This document shows positions 29,039 through 37,457 of a DNA stretch of 64,000 nucleotides, piece after piece. Within the stretch, counting starts at the first letter, position 1; every line of letters starts with the position of its first letter. A model generated the notes under the pieces. The model saw only the letters and a list, made by a program, of their open reading frames with translations. It was not told the DNA's origin and searched no databases. Source of the DNA: Longicatena caecimuris (GTDB taxonomy: Bacteria; Bacillota_I; Bacilli_A; Erysipelotrichales; Erysipelotrichaceae); contig NZ_SMBP01000004.1 in assembly GCF_004341945.1 (NCBI RefSeq), forward strand, positions 1 to 64,000, read 5' to 3'. The position numbers and the translations under genes were made by a program.

Positions 29039-30025
29039 CTACCGATCAGAAAAATCAATGTCCGGCCAAAGTTCTTGGAAGGATAAAAATTGTACATCTT
29101 CCTTATTTTCAATTTTTACCTGTTGTAGTAAAACATTCATACTGGTAATACGATAACGACTGCCTTTATATTCTATCTGGCTGTTCATTTTAGGCAGCCC
29201 TTCTCTTAATTTTTTATATTGTCCATCTTCATATTTTAAACAGCACATCAATTTTCCACATTGGCCGCTTAATTTCTGAATATTCAATGCCAATAACTGA
29301 TTTTTTGCCATATTGATAGATACAACATCAAAATCATTAAGAAACCGTGAGCAACAAGTTTCCATACCGCACATACCCAAACCACCGATAATTTTTGATT
29401 TATTACGAGGTCCGATCTGTCGCAATTCAATACGGCATTTGAAAATACTAGCTAGATCCTTTAATAATTCACGGAAATCTACGCGTTCATCGGCTACATA
29501 AACAAAAATGATCTTACTGCAATCTAACGTATATTCAGCTTCAATTAAATTCATATCCAAGCCTAACTTAGCAATACATTCATTGCAGATTTCCATCGCT
29601 TTTTTTGCCTTTTCTGCATTGATTTCTACTTGTTTTAAGTCTTTCTCCGTAGCTTTACGCAAAATTGGTTTAATTTCCATACCGTTTGGTATGAACGTCT
29701 CTGTTTCCTTTACAATCTTTCCTAATTCCTGTCCGCGAATCGTTTCAACGACAACATCATCACCAACATGGTAGTTATTATCGTTACATCCAAAAGAATA
29801 GACCTTCTTTGATTCTGAAAAAGATACAAAGGCCAAATATTTATATGTACGATTTACGTGTTCTCCATGTTCTTTGCGATGATTATCATAATGATTTTGA
29901 TTGTGTGCTTCTTTTTTATCCTGTCGTGCATCATTGTTCTTATGATTGTCATGATACGTGTTTCGCCCGTTTTGTTTATGCTCATTTTTTGCGTTATTCG
30001 TTTTATTTTGTGTATTCTGATTCAT
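29039..30025 (-). CDS. ricT: RicT/YaaT, PSP1-domain protein with His/Asn-rich N-terminal extension
   Basis: In Bacillus the RicT-RicF-RicA complex binds Fe-S clusters and works with RNase Y in mRNA processing. The core of this 328-residue protein (about 62-328) has the PSP1 domain and the two cysteine clusters CGMETCCSRF and CGKLMCCLKYE expected of cluster binding. The first 60 residues are an extra low-complexity tail rich in Asn, His, Lys and Gln, with eight histidines. The ATG has GAGGTG upstream and overlaps the holB stop by four bases. The tail is in frame and not a start-choice error: the ribosome site fits only this ATG. Confidence 0.92.
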   Translation of the reverse strand: MNQNTQNKTNNAKNEHKQNGRNTYHDNHKNNDARQDKKEAHNQNHYDNHRKEHGEHVNRTYKYLAFVSFSESKKVYSFGCNDNNYHVGDDVVVETIRGQELGKIVKETETFIPNGMEIKPILRKATEKDLKQVEINAEKAKKAMEICNECIAKLGLDMNLIEAEYTLDCSKIIFVYVADERVDFRELLKDLASIFKCRIELRQIGPRNKSKIIGGLGMCGMETCCSRFLNDFDVVSINMAKNQLLALNIQKLSGQCGKLMCCLKYEDGQYKKLREGLPKMNSQIEYKGSRYRITSMNVLLQQVKIENKEDVQFLSFQELWPDIDFSDR

Positions 30026-30999
30026 CGTGTCACCTCTTTCATTTCATATAACAATTGATCTATCAGCATCTGCAGATTTACAGAGCGTAAAAGCATATCC
30101 TTTCCACGCATCAATATCTGCATGATTTTTATGATATCCATATCTTTCTGCTGCATGGTTTCCAGCTGTTTTTTATACCACATATCTTGACATGCACTTT
30201 CTTTTTTCATGCATTCCTTAAAAAACAGCAGCAACATATCTAATACATATTGCAAAGCCTGTTTCCCATATTTTTTTTGTTTTGCCGGGAAACCCTCCAA
30301 CTGCAAGAACAATAAGGCTTGATAGCAAGATTTCTGATACCGTTCCAACATTCCTTTAAATACATATACAGCATGTTGGTAATCTTCACTTTCTACCGCC
30401 TCAAGAATACTTTGTTTCTGATGCAAGATATGAGATAACAAATAGGCATCTAATTCTGCTATTTCTGCTCTGACCTCTTGATAGCAACTAAAAAATCCCG
30501 GTGCTGTAAAAGGTATATTCTGACAGCGTGAAATGATGGTTGGCAGCACTCGATCCATTTGTTCAACAATCAAGATTGCTGTCATATCATTCGTTGGCTC
30601 TTCCAAGAATTTCAATAGAGAGTTTAACGCATCTGGAGTGGCATTTTCTGCATGATCAAGAATATAAATTTTCTTACCGGTTGTTTCTAAACCGGTTTTA
30701 TTAAATTCCTTCTGCAGTTTTACGATATCTTCTTTTTTAATCGAAGTCGTTGTCCCATCAATATATTTTAAATCCGCAAATTCATTTGCCGCTATACGTT
30801 TACAGGTATCACAGCACTCACATGCAAAACCATGCGTAGAACATACCAAACTTTGTGCAAGCAGATAAGCTGCCTCTTTCTTCATTGTCCCAGCAGGCCC
30901 GGAAAACATATAGGCATGCGCAAGCTTATCAAGTTCGAGTGCATGCTTTAAGGTTGTATAAACAACCGGCTGTTGTTCTTTTAATAGTTCCTTAATCAT
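30022..30999 (-). CDS. holB: DNA polymerase III delta' subunit
   Basis: Clamp-loader subunit. The 325-residue protein has an AAA+ fold with a degenerate P-loop (SGPAGTMKKEAA, no lysine-threonine pair), a four-cysteine zinc module (CSTHGFACECCDTC), the sensor region ILDHAENATPDALNSLLKFLEEP and the SRC motif (IISRCQNIPF). The lost P-loop and retained SRC motif mark delta' rather than the DnaX ATPase. It overlaps tmk by eight bases and ricT by four. Confidence 0.93.
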   Translation of the reverse strand: MIKELLKEQQPVVYTTLKHALELDKLAHAYMFSGPAGTMKKEAAYLLAQSLVCSTHGFACECCDTCKRIAANEFADLKYIDGTTTSIKKEDIVKLQKEFNKTGLETTGKKIYILDHAENATPDALNSLLKFLEEPTNDMTAILIVEQMDRVLPTIISRCQNIPFTAPGFFSCYQEVRAEIAELDAYLLSHILHQKQSILEAVESEDYQHAVYVFKGMLERYQKSCYQALLFLQLEGFPAKQKKYGKQALQYVLDMLLLFFKECMKKESACQDMWYKKQLETMQQKDMDIIKIMQILMRGKDMLLRSVNLQMLIDQLLYEMKEVTR

Positions 31000-31627
31000 G
31001 AGCGTTTATAATCTCCAACAGACACTCTATCGTTGCCTTTAACACATCCTCAATGGATTTGGTCGCATCTATCACGTGCATGCGTTCATGAAACATTTCC
31101 CGTATGGTATCATAGCCTTCTGAAACCATCTGATGAAATTTCATACTTTCATTGTCCAGACGATCCTTTTCTCCTCTTGTTTCAATACGGGAAAGTCCTG
31201 TATGCAAATCAACATGAAGAAATATAGTGGCATCTGGCAAATGTCCTTCTATCGCAAATTCATTAATTTTATACACTTCTTCGATACCTATTCCACGGGC
31301 AATTCCTTGATATACCAATGAACTGTCCACAAATCGGTCGCAGAGTACAATTTGATGTTTTGCCAAGGCTGGCAGAACTTTTTCTACCAGATGTTGTCTG
31401 CGGCTAGCGGCATATAATAATGCCTCACAACGCGCATCCATGGCTGTATTTTTAGGATCAAGTATCACATGACGGATTTGTTCAGCAATATCAATCCCTC
31501 CCGGTTCTCTTGTATAAACGACCGGATACCCCATATCCAATAACTTTTCATAAGCCATCTTTGATATTGTAGTCTTTCCACTGCCATCATTTCCTTCAAA
31601 TGTAATAAATAATCCTTTTTTCATCAT
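30992..31627 (-). CDS. tmk: Thymidylate kinase
   Basis: Phosphorylates dTMP to dTDP. The 211 residues contain the P-loop FEGNDGSGKTT, the DRY-type motif CDRFVDSSLVYQG, YTREPGG and the lid ETRGEKDRLD. The ATG follows AAGGAG; an extended -10 (TGCTATAAT, about 31660-31655 on the minus strand) lies upstream, so this is the first gene of the tmk-holB-ricT-rsmI operon. Confidence 0.97.
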   Translation of the reverse strand: MMKKGLFITFEGNDGSGKTTISKMAYEKLLDMGYPVVYTREPGGIDIAEQIRHVILDPKNTAMDARCEALLYAASRRQHLVEKVLPALAKHQIVLCDRFVDSSLVYQGIARGIGIEEVYKINEFAIEGHLPDATIFLHVDLHTGLSRIETRGEKDRLDNESMKFHQMVSEGYDTIREMFHERMHVIDATKSIEDVLKATIECLLEIINAHD

Positions 31628-31791
31628 TAAAACACTCCTTAACCAATCTTCTTTATTATAGCATATTCGCTATATCTATGCATGAAATTTCATGGATTCG
31701 CAACACCAAAGAAGAAACTTGCTAATTAAAAAAACATAATATACCTTACATATAGATCCCATATAAAAGTTTTAATTAAGGAAGGAACCTT

Positions 31792-31848
31792 ATGTATCGC
31801 ATAAATGGTTTATTCAGCAGTAAAAAAAGTGCCGTATTTCTTTTTTAA
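31792..31848 (+). CDS. Possible 18-residue micro-ORF MYRINGLFSSKKSAVFLF
   Basis: ATG 31792 is preceded by a strong AAGGAAGG at the right distance. The frame ends at TAA 31848. The peptide is basic in the middle and ends in a hydrophobic VFLF. It is followed by several hairpins and a terminator-like stem (31947-31968). It lies in an otherwise empty 386-base gap between divergent tmk and yggS. It may be a leader peptide or a small membrane peptide. No family is recognised, and expression is not proven. Confidence 0.4.
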   Translation: MYRINGLFSSKKSAVFLF

Positions 31849-31924
31849 ACAAGAGAAAAACTGCATAATCTGTATAACTCTGCATACGCTATGTATAGGG
31901 AAAATCTTTTCCCTTTCATATACA

Positions 31925-31968
31925 GGTATGTCACATACCACGTTGAGGATAGCAACCGCTATCCTTTT
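31925..31968 (+). terminator. Tandem hairpins ending in a terminator-like stem upstream of yggS
   Basis: GGTATG-TCA-CATACC (31925-31939) is followed by a perfect GGATAGC-AACC-GCTATCC (31947-31964-) and TTTT. The yggS promoter TATAAT lies just beyond at about 31983, so these hairpins close a separate short transcript that could include the micro-ORF. Confidence 0.5.
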
Positions 31969-32013
31969 CGTTTGTTAAATGCTATAATTACTACGTAATC
32001 AGAGGTGAGATTC

Positions 32014-32664
32014 ATGGATAAAAAGAAATTATCAGCAATTCAAAGAGATTTGCCAAAAGATGTGGTCTTAATTGCTGTCAGCAAGACACATACAAAAGAA
32101 GAGATTGATGAAGCTTATGCGAGTGGATGTCGGATATTTGGTGAGAATAAAGTTCAGGAAATTAAGGAAAAATATGATCCTAACTACCATTGGCATATGA
32201 TTGGCCATTTACAGCGCAATAAAGTAAAAGATGTTGTGCCTTTGGTAGATATGATTCAAAGCCTGGATAGTCTGCGTTTAGCTGAAGAAATTGAAAAACA
32301 GTGTGCGAAGATTGAAAAGGTGATGCCTGTCTTAGTCGAAGTCAATATAGCAAGAGAAGCAAATAAGACTGGTATATTATTAGAAGAATGCTTATCCTTC
32401 GTAAAACAATGCATGAGCTTTCCTCATTTGGATGTGCAAGGTTTGATGTGTGTTGGTCCTATGAATGGTACTACTGCCGATATAGAAGCTTGTTTTGAAA
32501 AAATGCAAGTTTTATATCATACATTGCAAAATGAATATGGTGCAGAGCGCATCCGTTATTTATCAATGGGAATGAGTCAAGACTATGCCTTGGCATTAAA
32601 ACATGGTTCTAATATGATACGTTTAGGTACGATCATCTTCGGACAGCGTAATTATAACAAATAA
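32014..32664 (+). CDS. yggS: YggS/PLPBP family pyridoxal phosphate homeostasis protein
   Basis: Binds PLP without known enzyme activity and helps keep vitamin B6 and amino-acid pools in balance. The 216-residue protein is a single alanine-racemase-like barrel, with the PLP lysine K24 in LIAVSKTHT, FGENKVQEIKEK, HMIGHLQRNKVK and SMGMSQDYALALKHGS, followed by IRLGTIIFG. ATG 32014 follows AGAGGTGAG; a GTG at 32005 lies inside that site. TATAAT upstream at about 31983. In many Firmicutes this gene sits with ylm division genes; here it stands alone. Confidence 0.95.
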   Translation: MDKKKLSAIQRDLPKDVVLIAVSKTHTKEEIDEAYASGCRIFGENKVQEIKEKYDPNYHWHMIGHLQRNKVKDVVPLVDMIQSLDSLRLAEEIEKQCAKIEKVMPVLVEVNIAREANKTGILLEECLSFVKQCMSFPHLDVQGLMCVGPMNGTTADIEACFEKMQVLYHTLQNEYGAERIRYLSMGMSQDYALALKHGSNMIRLGTIIFGQRNYNK

Positions 32665-32863
32665 AGCATGTGTCGAAAAAACGCAAAACACCGCGAAACA
32701 ACTAAAAAACCGTCGAATATATTACGCCAGTTAGCTATTTATAATAAATAGTTTCATAAATATATTGCATTTCTGGTGAATTATTTTTACAATAGTATTG
32801 CTGGTATACCAGCACTATCCTATATGTCATAGACAAAGACCATTAACCTTGACATAGGGGGGG
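32665..32863 (+). other. Unexplained structured region downstream of yggS
   Basis: No reading frame is visible. Two dyads occur: a perfect 14-base palindrome GCTGGTATACCAGC (32800-32813) and an imperfect stem CCTATATGTCA / TGACATAGG (32819-32858), followed by a G-run and the terminator at 32864. It may be the folded 3' end of the yggS mRNA or a small RNA with its own promoter. Confidence 0.35.
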
Positions 32864-32890
32864 AAGGGAACCATTACGTTCCCTTTTTTT
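32864..32890 (+). terminator. Terminator after the yggS region
   Basis: GGGAAC / GTTCCC stem with a six-base loop and seven U. Only the plus strand has a proper U-run. Confidence 0.75.
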
Positions 32891-32900
32891 ATATTGGTCG

Positions 32901-33608
32901 CTATATATTTATATCTGCTTTCTTTGCCTGGCGCATAAGCTCACGAACACTCAGATGATAGTATTTCCCATCCTTTCTGAAATTGGTAGAACATTGCCGA
33001 AATTCAAAATGTGTCTGTGTTTCCAAGCACTGTTTTCGGATATCTAAGACCCAGTCATAATCCATAACACGTCCTTGAACATCCGATTCACCACCAACAA
33101 CTAGCAGTTCTACATTTTGCAAATAAGGTTTTATTTTTATCGGCGATAATAATGGCTGACAGATGATATTGCGATGCACAATCGGCAAGGCAGTAAATAT
33201 GGGCAGGCGAATATCTGCCTGTTTCTGATTTTCAATGGTGCAGCCGATAATAACATTGGGATAACCTTCCTGCCAATCCTTAGGAAGACAATTAGCTAAA
33301 CGTTCGATGCGTTTTGTTAAAAAAAGGAAAGTCAAATCTTGACGTTCTTTCATCATATTCCAACATTCCCATCGCCATTCGTCACAATCTTCTAAAAGAA
33401 AATCAGAACGAAAACAAACATATACCAATTGATTGGATTTCATCTTATATTCACCATTCTTTTTCTTTTCAATCGGTGCGTAAAAACGTTTTGTCTTTAC
33501 AATCTCATTCGTATCGATACCACGTTTTGCATCTCCTTTATGTATATAACAATGCTTACACCCTTCACTATAGCGATGACAGCCACGCCATGGATCCCAT
33601 ATTGTCAT
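32901..33608 (-). CDS. DUF5131 (phage Gp37/Gp68-type) protein, radical-SAM-like
   Basis: The 235-residue sequence begins MTIWDPWRGCHRYSEGCKHC, with three cysteines (10, 17, 20) in a C-x6-C-x2-C arrangement, then RSDFLLED, FLFLTKRIERL, the IIGCTIENQ strand and LLVVGGESD. These are the hallmarks of the DUF5131 family, first described from phages and related in outline to radical-SAM proteins; its reaction is not known. I set the start at 33608 after GAGGTGG; an in-frame ATG at 33632 is possible but poorly placed. Monocistronic. A phage origin is possible, but no other phage gene is near. Confidence 0.82.
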   Translation of the reverse strand: MTIWDPWRGCHRYSEGCKHCYIHKGDAKRGIDTNEIVKTKRFYAPIEKKKNGEYKMKSNQLVYVCFRSDFLLEDCDEWRWECWNMMKERQDLTFLFLTKRIERLANCLPKDWQEGYPNVIIGCTIENQKQADIRLPIFTALPIVHRNIICQPLLSPIKIKPYLQNVELLVVGGESDVQGRVMDYDWVLDIRKQCLETQTHFEFRQCSTNFRKDGKYYHLSVRELMRQAKKADINI

Positions 33609-33664
33609 ATGACCACCTCTTTTCTTCATCATTATAACATAAAGAAAACCAGACCTAAGTGATT

Positions 33665-33707
33665 TGTACCCTTCATACTGAATGATTCAGAATGCTAGGT
33701 ACATATC
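33665..33707 (-). repeat. Long imperfect hairpin after tcdA
   Basis: On the minus strand TGTACC-CAT-CTGAAT pairs with ATTCAG-ATG-GGGTACA in order, without a U-run. It may protect the 3' end of the mutSL-miaA-tcdA transcript or stop it weakly. Confidence 0.45.
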
Positions 33708-33719
33708 AAAATAGCCTGG

Positions 33720-34454
33720 TTACTTTTTTAATAGTTGTTTTATGGCATAAGAAGCAATTGCTAAACCAGCAGCGGATGGTACAAAAGGCGAACTGGCCGG
33801 TGGCATCTTTTGTTTACGCGTAATTCCATCTTCATAAATTACCTTTGTCTGCACGGTAGGCTGCTCACTTGACCATACCACCGGAATCTTTCCTCTGATA
33901 TGATGTTTCCTTACCAAACTGCGCATAATCTTTGCAACCGGATCATAACTTGTCTTCATCAGATCACAAATGGTCACACACGTAGGATCCATGCGATTGG
34001 CCATTCCCATGCTAGAGATAAAAGGAATGTTATGTTGCAGACAATATTGTATCAAAGCCAGTTTTGAAGACATGGTATCAATTGCATCAACCACAAAATC
34101 GACAGGTTCTATAAACACTTCCTCATTTTTTGTTGCATCATAGAAAAGATCCTGTGTGATAACCTCACAATCGTTGCGATAGCTTTCAATACGCTTTTTC
34201 ATCACCTTCGTTTTAGATTGACCGATGGTCGCAAAAGTTGCATGTATTTGACGATTCAGATTACTTGGCGCAACCGTATCTCCATCTACTAGTATCAATT
34301 TGCCTATTCCACTTCGAGCGAGCGCTTCTGCAGCATAGGAACCGACACCGCCAACACCAACGATCAATACACTGGCCTGTTTCAATTTTATAATATTATC
34401 TTCACCAATCAACAGTTCCATACGTTGTAATGGTGTCTCTACTGGTGAAGCCAT
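33720..34454 (-). CDS. tcdA: tRNA threonylcarbamoyladenosine dehydratase
   Basis: An E1-like enzyme that cyclises t6A37 of tRNA to ct6A with ATP. The 244 residues have the nucleotide-binding GVGGVGSYAAEALARSG, LVDGDTVAPSNLNRQ and DAIDTMSSKLALI, the SSMGMANRMDPT region and a C-terminal FVPSAAGLAIASYAIK stretch. It overlaps miaA by 16 bases. Together with miaA, another adenosine-37 tRNA modification gene, it ends the mutS-mutL-miaA-tcdA run. Confidence 0.92.
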   Translation of the reverse strand: MASPVETPLQRMELLIGEDNIIKLKQASVLIVGVGGVGSYAAEALARSGIGKLILVDGDTVAPSNLNRQIHATFATIGQSKTKVMKKRIESYRNDCEVITQDLFYDATKNEEVFIEPVDFVVDAIDTMSSKLALIQYCLQHNIPFISSMGMANRMDPTCVTICDLMKTSYDPVAKIMRSLVRKHHIRGKIPVVWSSEQPTVQTKVIYEDGITRKQKMPPASSPFVPSAAGLAIASYAIKQLLKK

Positions 34455-35350
34455 GACTCAACATCCTTCCTTAATTGTTCTTGATAAGAAGCATCTGCTA
34501 TATCATACCAATGCACCTTCATCTGATTGCGAAACCAAGTGTATTGACGTTTCGCAAAGTTACGTGAGTTTTTCTTGATTTGTTCTATGCAAGCTTCTTT
34601 TGGACACTGCTTTTCAAAATAAGCTTTCCATTCTTTATAGCCGATTCCCTGAAAACTTTGTAATTGCCAAACATTCTCATGTGTCGTTACTAATTCGTTA
34701 ATTTCTTCAAACAATCCTTCTTCCATCATCTGATCGACACGTTGATTGATACGTTCATATAATGCATCTCTTTCCATTGTCAAACCAATGATGAAGGCAT
34801 CATAGACCGGTTTATGATCTTGACAGGCAATGACCTCACTCTTTTTTATACCATCATGTGCCATACTTAATGCCCTGATTATACGTTGGCGATTATTATG
34901 ATGAATGTTTTCACATGCCTTAGTATCAACGATTTTCAGCAAGCTCCATAATTCGTCATTACTGCGTTTTTTTAGATAGGTTAAAAATTCCGTATCCTCT
35001 TTCTGATCTAAAAACTGATAATCGTAGATAACAGATTTCACATACAAACCGGTACCTCCTACAATCATCGCAAGTTTCTTTTTCGCATTGATTGCATGTA
35101 TATAGTCTCTCGCCTTTTGTTGAAAAATCTTCACATTATATTCTTCATCAAAATGATATTCATCTACAAGATAATGTGGGATTCCCTGTTTTTCATCCTC
35201 TTTGATTTTCGCTGTTCCTATGCTCATTTCCTGATAAATCTGCATAGAATCGCCACTGATGATTTCTCCATCATATTGCTTAGCCAGCTGAATGCTTAAG
35301 TTTGTCTTCCCTACACCGGTCGGTCCGACGATTACTAATACCTTTTCCAT
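34439..35350 (-). CDS. miaA: tRNA dimethylallyltransferase
   Basis: Adds a dimethylallyl group to A37 of tRNAs that read U-starting codons. The 303-residue protein has the P-loop GPTGVGKTNLS, DSMQIYQEMSIGTAK, the GGTGLYVKSV motif and the C-terminal RNFAKRQYTWFRNQ. I choose ATG 35350 with GAGG upstream; a TTG at 35356 would overlap the mutL stop and is unnecessary. The mutL-miaA order is a conserved pair in many bacteria. Confidence 0.96.
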   Translation of the reverse strand: MEKVLVIVGPTGVGKTNLSIQLAKQYDGEIISGDSMQIYQEMSIGTAKIKEDEKQGIPHYLVDEYHFDEEYNVKIFQQKARDYIHAINAKKKLAMIVGGTGLYVKSVIYDYQFLDQKEDTEFLTYLKKRSNDELWSLLKIVDTKACENIHHNNRQRIIRALSMAHDGIKKSEVIACQDHKPVYDAFIIGLTMERDALYERINQRVDQMMEEGLFEEINELVTTHENVWQLQSFQGIGYKEWKAYFEKQCPKEACIEQIKKNSRNFAKRQYTWFRNQMKVHWYDIADASYQEQLRKDVESWLHQ

Positions 35351-35352
35351 AA

Positions 35353-37419
35353 TCAACCTCTTTCAAAGTCATGAATCAAATCTTTTTCTTCCATACATAT
35401 CAATGTCGGTCTTCCATGTGGACAATGGAATGGTTGTTCACATTTGCCCAAATCTTCTATGACACGGTTCATTTCTTCCATTGTCAGACTGCGATTAAAT
35501 CGAATGGAGCTATGACATGCCATCGTTGCGATAGCGTGCTTCCTTAGTTTTTCCAAACTTAACGCTTTATCTCTTTCCCAAATATCAATCATATCTTGTA
35601 AAAAAGCTGCTTCCTCAACATCCTTCATCCAAACAGGCAATTCACGACAGACAAGTGTCTTCTCTCCAAAGGATTCCAGATGAATACCAAGTTGTTCCAT
35701 GACCTTATTCAGATCTTCTAACTGCATGATTGCAGATACACTTGCCTCAATTGTTATCGGCAACAACAAAGGTTGTGCATCATTTTGTCCGGCTAAGATG
35801 GACTCTCGAATTACTTCATAGTGGTAACGTTCCTGTGCCGCATGTTGATCAATAATGTATAACCCTTTTTCTCCTTCGGCAATGATATAGCAGTTATGGA
35901 ATTGACCGATGACACGCAGTTGGGGAAGGCTTGGATTCCGTGGTTTTTTATGAATCAAATCGGATTGTTCCATTGTTTGTACTTGCTTTTTAGGTACTTC
36001 CAATTTGCTTGTTTCCATATGGGGATGAAATGCCTGCTCTACGTTTGCTGTAGATGGTGTAAGCATTTCTTGTTCCTTTACTTGTTCTTTTTCTTCATTC
36101 CCTGGCTGTTGTTTGATACCTACGTTATGTGTTTGCTTTTGTTTCGTATCGACGGCATCTCTTATTTTATAAATTGTTTCTGTTTCTTTTGTCTCTGTGA
36201 TACATTCTCTTTTTATCGGTTGTGGATATTTGATATGCGCTTCTTCTTTTGACTTTTCTATATCCACCTTTAACTGTTCCATATTTAATGGTGGTACATC
36301 CTTAGGATTCGCAAAGCTTTCATTCACTTCATCATGAAGCTTTTTCACCTTATCATCACGTTCATATGTTAATTGCATTTCAGGCATTTCTACTTTAATT
36401 TTCTTTTCCCGATTTACATTGACCTTCGGTACTTGCAGATGTTCCTTTAATGCATTACTTATCGTTTCATACACTAGTTTTTCCAATTGTTTTTCTTTTG
36501 ATAAGCGAATCTCCCATTTACTTGGATGCACATTCACATCGACTAATTGAGCATCCATTTCCATATTGATAATGGCAATAGGATAACGTTCCTTAGGAAG
36601 ATAAGGCGCATACGCATCCATCACTGCTTTTTGTAAATGATAATTACGGATCATTCGCCCATTGATATACAATAACATATAATATTTGGTTGCTCGATTG
36701 AAATTAGGCTGCATGATAAAACCGCCAATATGATAATCCATATCATTGCCATCTAAAGCAATCGCTGTCTTTGCGCTATCTCTGCCATAAATCTGCATCA
36801 ACACCTCAAGTAAGCTGCCATTCCCTCTTGTTTTAAATACCGTTCTTCCATCATGTGATAAAACAAAACCAATTTCCGGATGTGATAAAGCAAACTTCTG
36901 AACGACATCCGAGATCAAAGAAAATTCATATTGCGGACTTTTTAAATGCTTAAAACGTGCCGGTGTCTTTTGAAATAGGTTTTTTACCTCAATCATCGTT
37001 CCTTTTGGTGTACCACATGGCTTTGCACTTACTAACGTACCATAATTGATTTCCACTTCCGTAGCGTCTGTCCCATTGTTCGTTCGCAAGATCACATGAG
37101 ATACAGAAGCGATAGAAGGCAGCGCCTCGCCACGAAATCCCATCGTATGTATATTCCATAAATCATTTACTTCTTTCAGTTTACTAGTCGCATGGCGTTC
37201 AAAAGCTAATGTGGCATCTTCCGCATCCATTCCGATACCGTCATCAATGATGGTAATCGTATCTATACCACCTTGTAAAATTTGTATTTCCACATGACTT
37301 GCGGATGCATCAATACAGTTTTCTACCAATTCTTTTACAATTCCCATAGGACGTTCTACAACTTCACCAGCCGCAATCATATTTGATAAATGTTCATCCA
37401 AGCGATTAATCTTTCCCAT
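35353..37419 (-). CDS. mutL: DNA mismatch repair protein MutL with endonuclease motif
   Basis: The 688-residue protein has an N-terminal GHKL ATPase (about 1-330: LVENCIDASAS, DDGIGMD, GFRGEALPSIAS, GTPKGTMIEVKNLF), a long Lys/Glu/Gln-rich linker (about 340-490) and a C-terminal dimer domain. The latter carries the endonuclease metal motif DQHAAQERYHYE (DQHAx2Ex4E), ACHSSIRF and CPHGRPT, so this is the nicking form of MutL found in organisms without MutH. Its ribosome site AGGAGGTGAGG is strong. It follows mutS by 38 bases. Confidence 0.96.
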   Translation of the reverse strand: MGKINRLDEHLSNMIAAGEVVERPMGIVKELVENCIDASASHVEIQILQGGIDTITIIDDGIGMDAEDATLAFERHATSKLKEVNDLWNIHTMGFRGEALPSIASVSHVILRTNNGTDATEVEINYGTLVSAKPCGTPKGTMIEVKNLFQKTPARFKHLKSPQYEFSLISDVVQKFALSHPEIGFVLSHDGRTVFKTRGNGSLLEVLMQIYGRDSAKTAIALDGNDMDYHIGGFIMQPNFNRATKYYMLLYINGRMIRNYHLQKAVMDAYAPYLPKERYPIAIINMEMDAQLVDVNVHPSKWEIRLSKEKQLEKLVYETISNALKEHLQVPKVNVNREKKIKVEMPEMQLTYERDDKVKKLHDEVNESFANPKDVPPLNMEQLKVDIEKSKEEAHIKYPQPIKRECITETKETETIYKIRDAVDTKQKQTHNVGIKQQPGNEEKEQVKEQEMLTPSTANVEQAFHPHMETSKLEVPKKQVQTMEQSDLIHKKPRNPSLPQLRVIGQFHNCYIIAEGEKGLYIIDQHAAQERYHYEVIRESILAGQNDAQPLLLPITIEASVSAIMQLEDLNKVMEQLGIHLESFGEKTLVCRELPVWMKDVEEAAFLQDMIDIWERDKALSLEKLRKHAIATMACHSSIRFNRSLTMEEMNRVIEDLGKCEQPFHCPHGRPTLICMEEKDLIHDFERG

Positions 37420-37457
37420 ATATCCTCACCTCCTGTTTTTGATAAACGTATTGTTCT

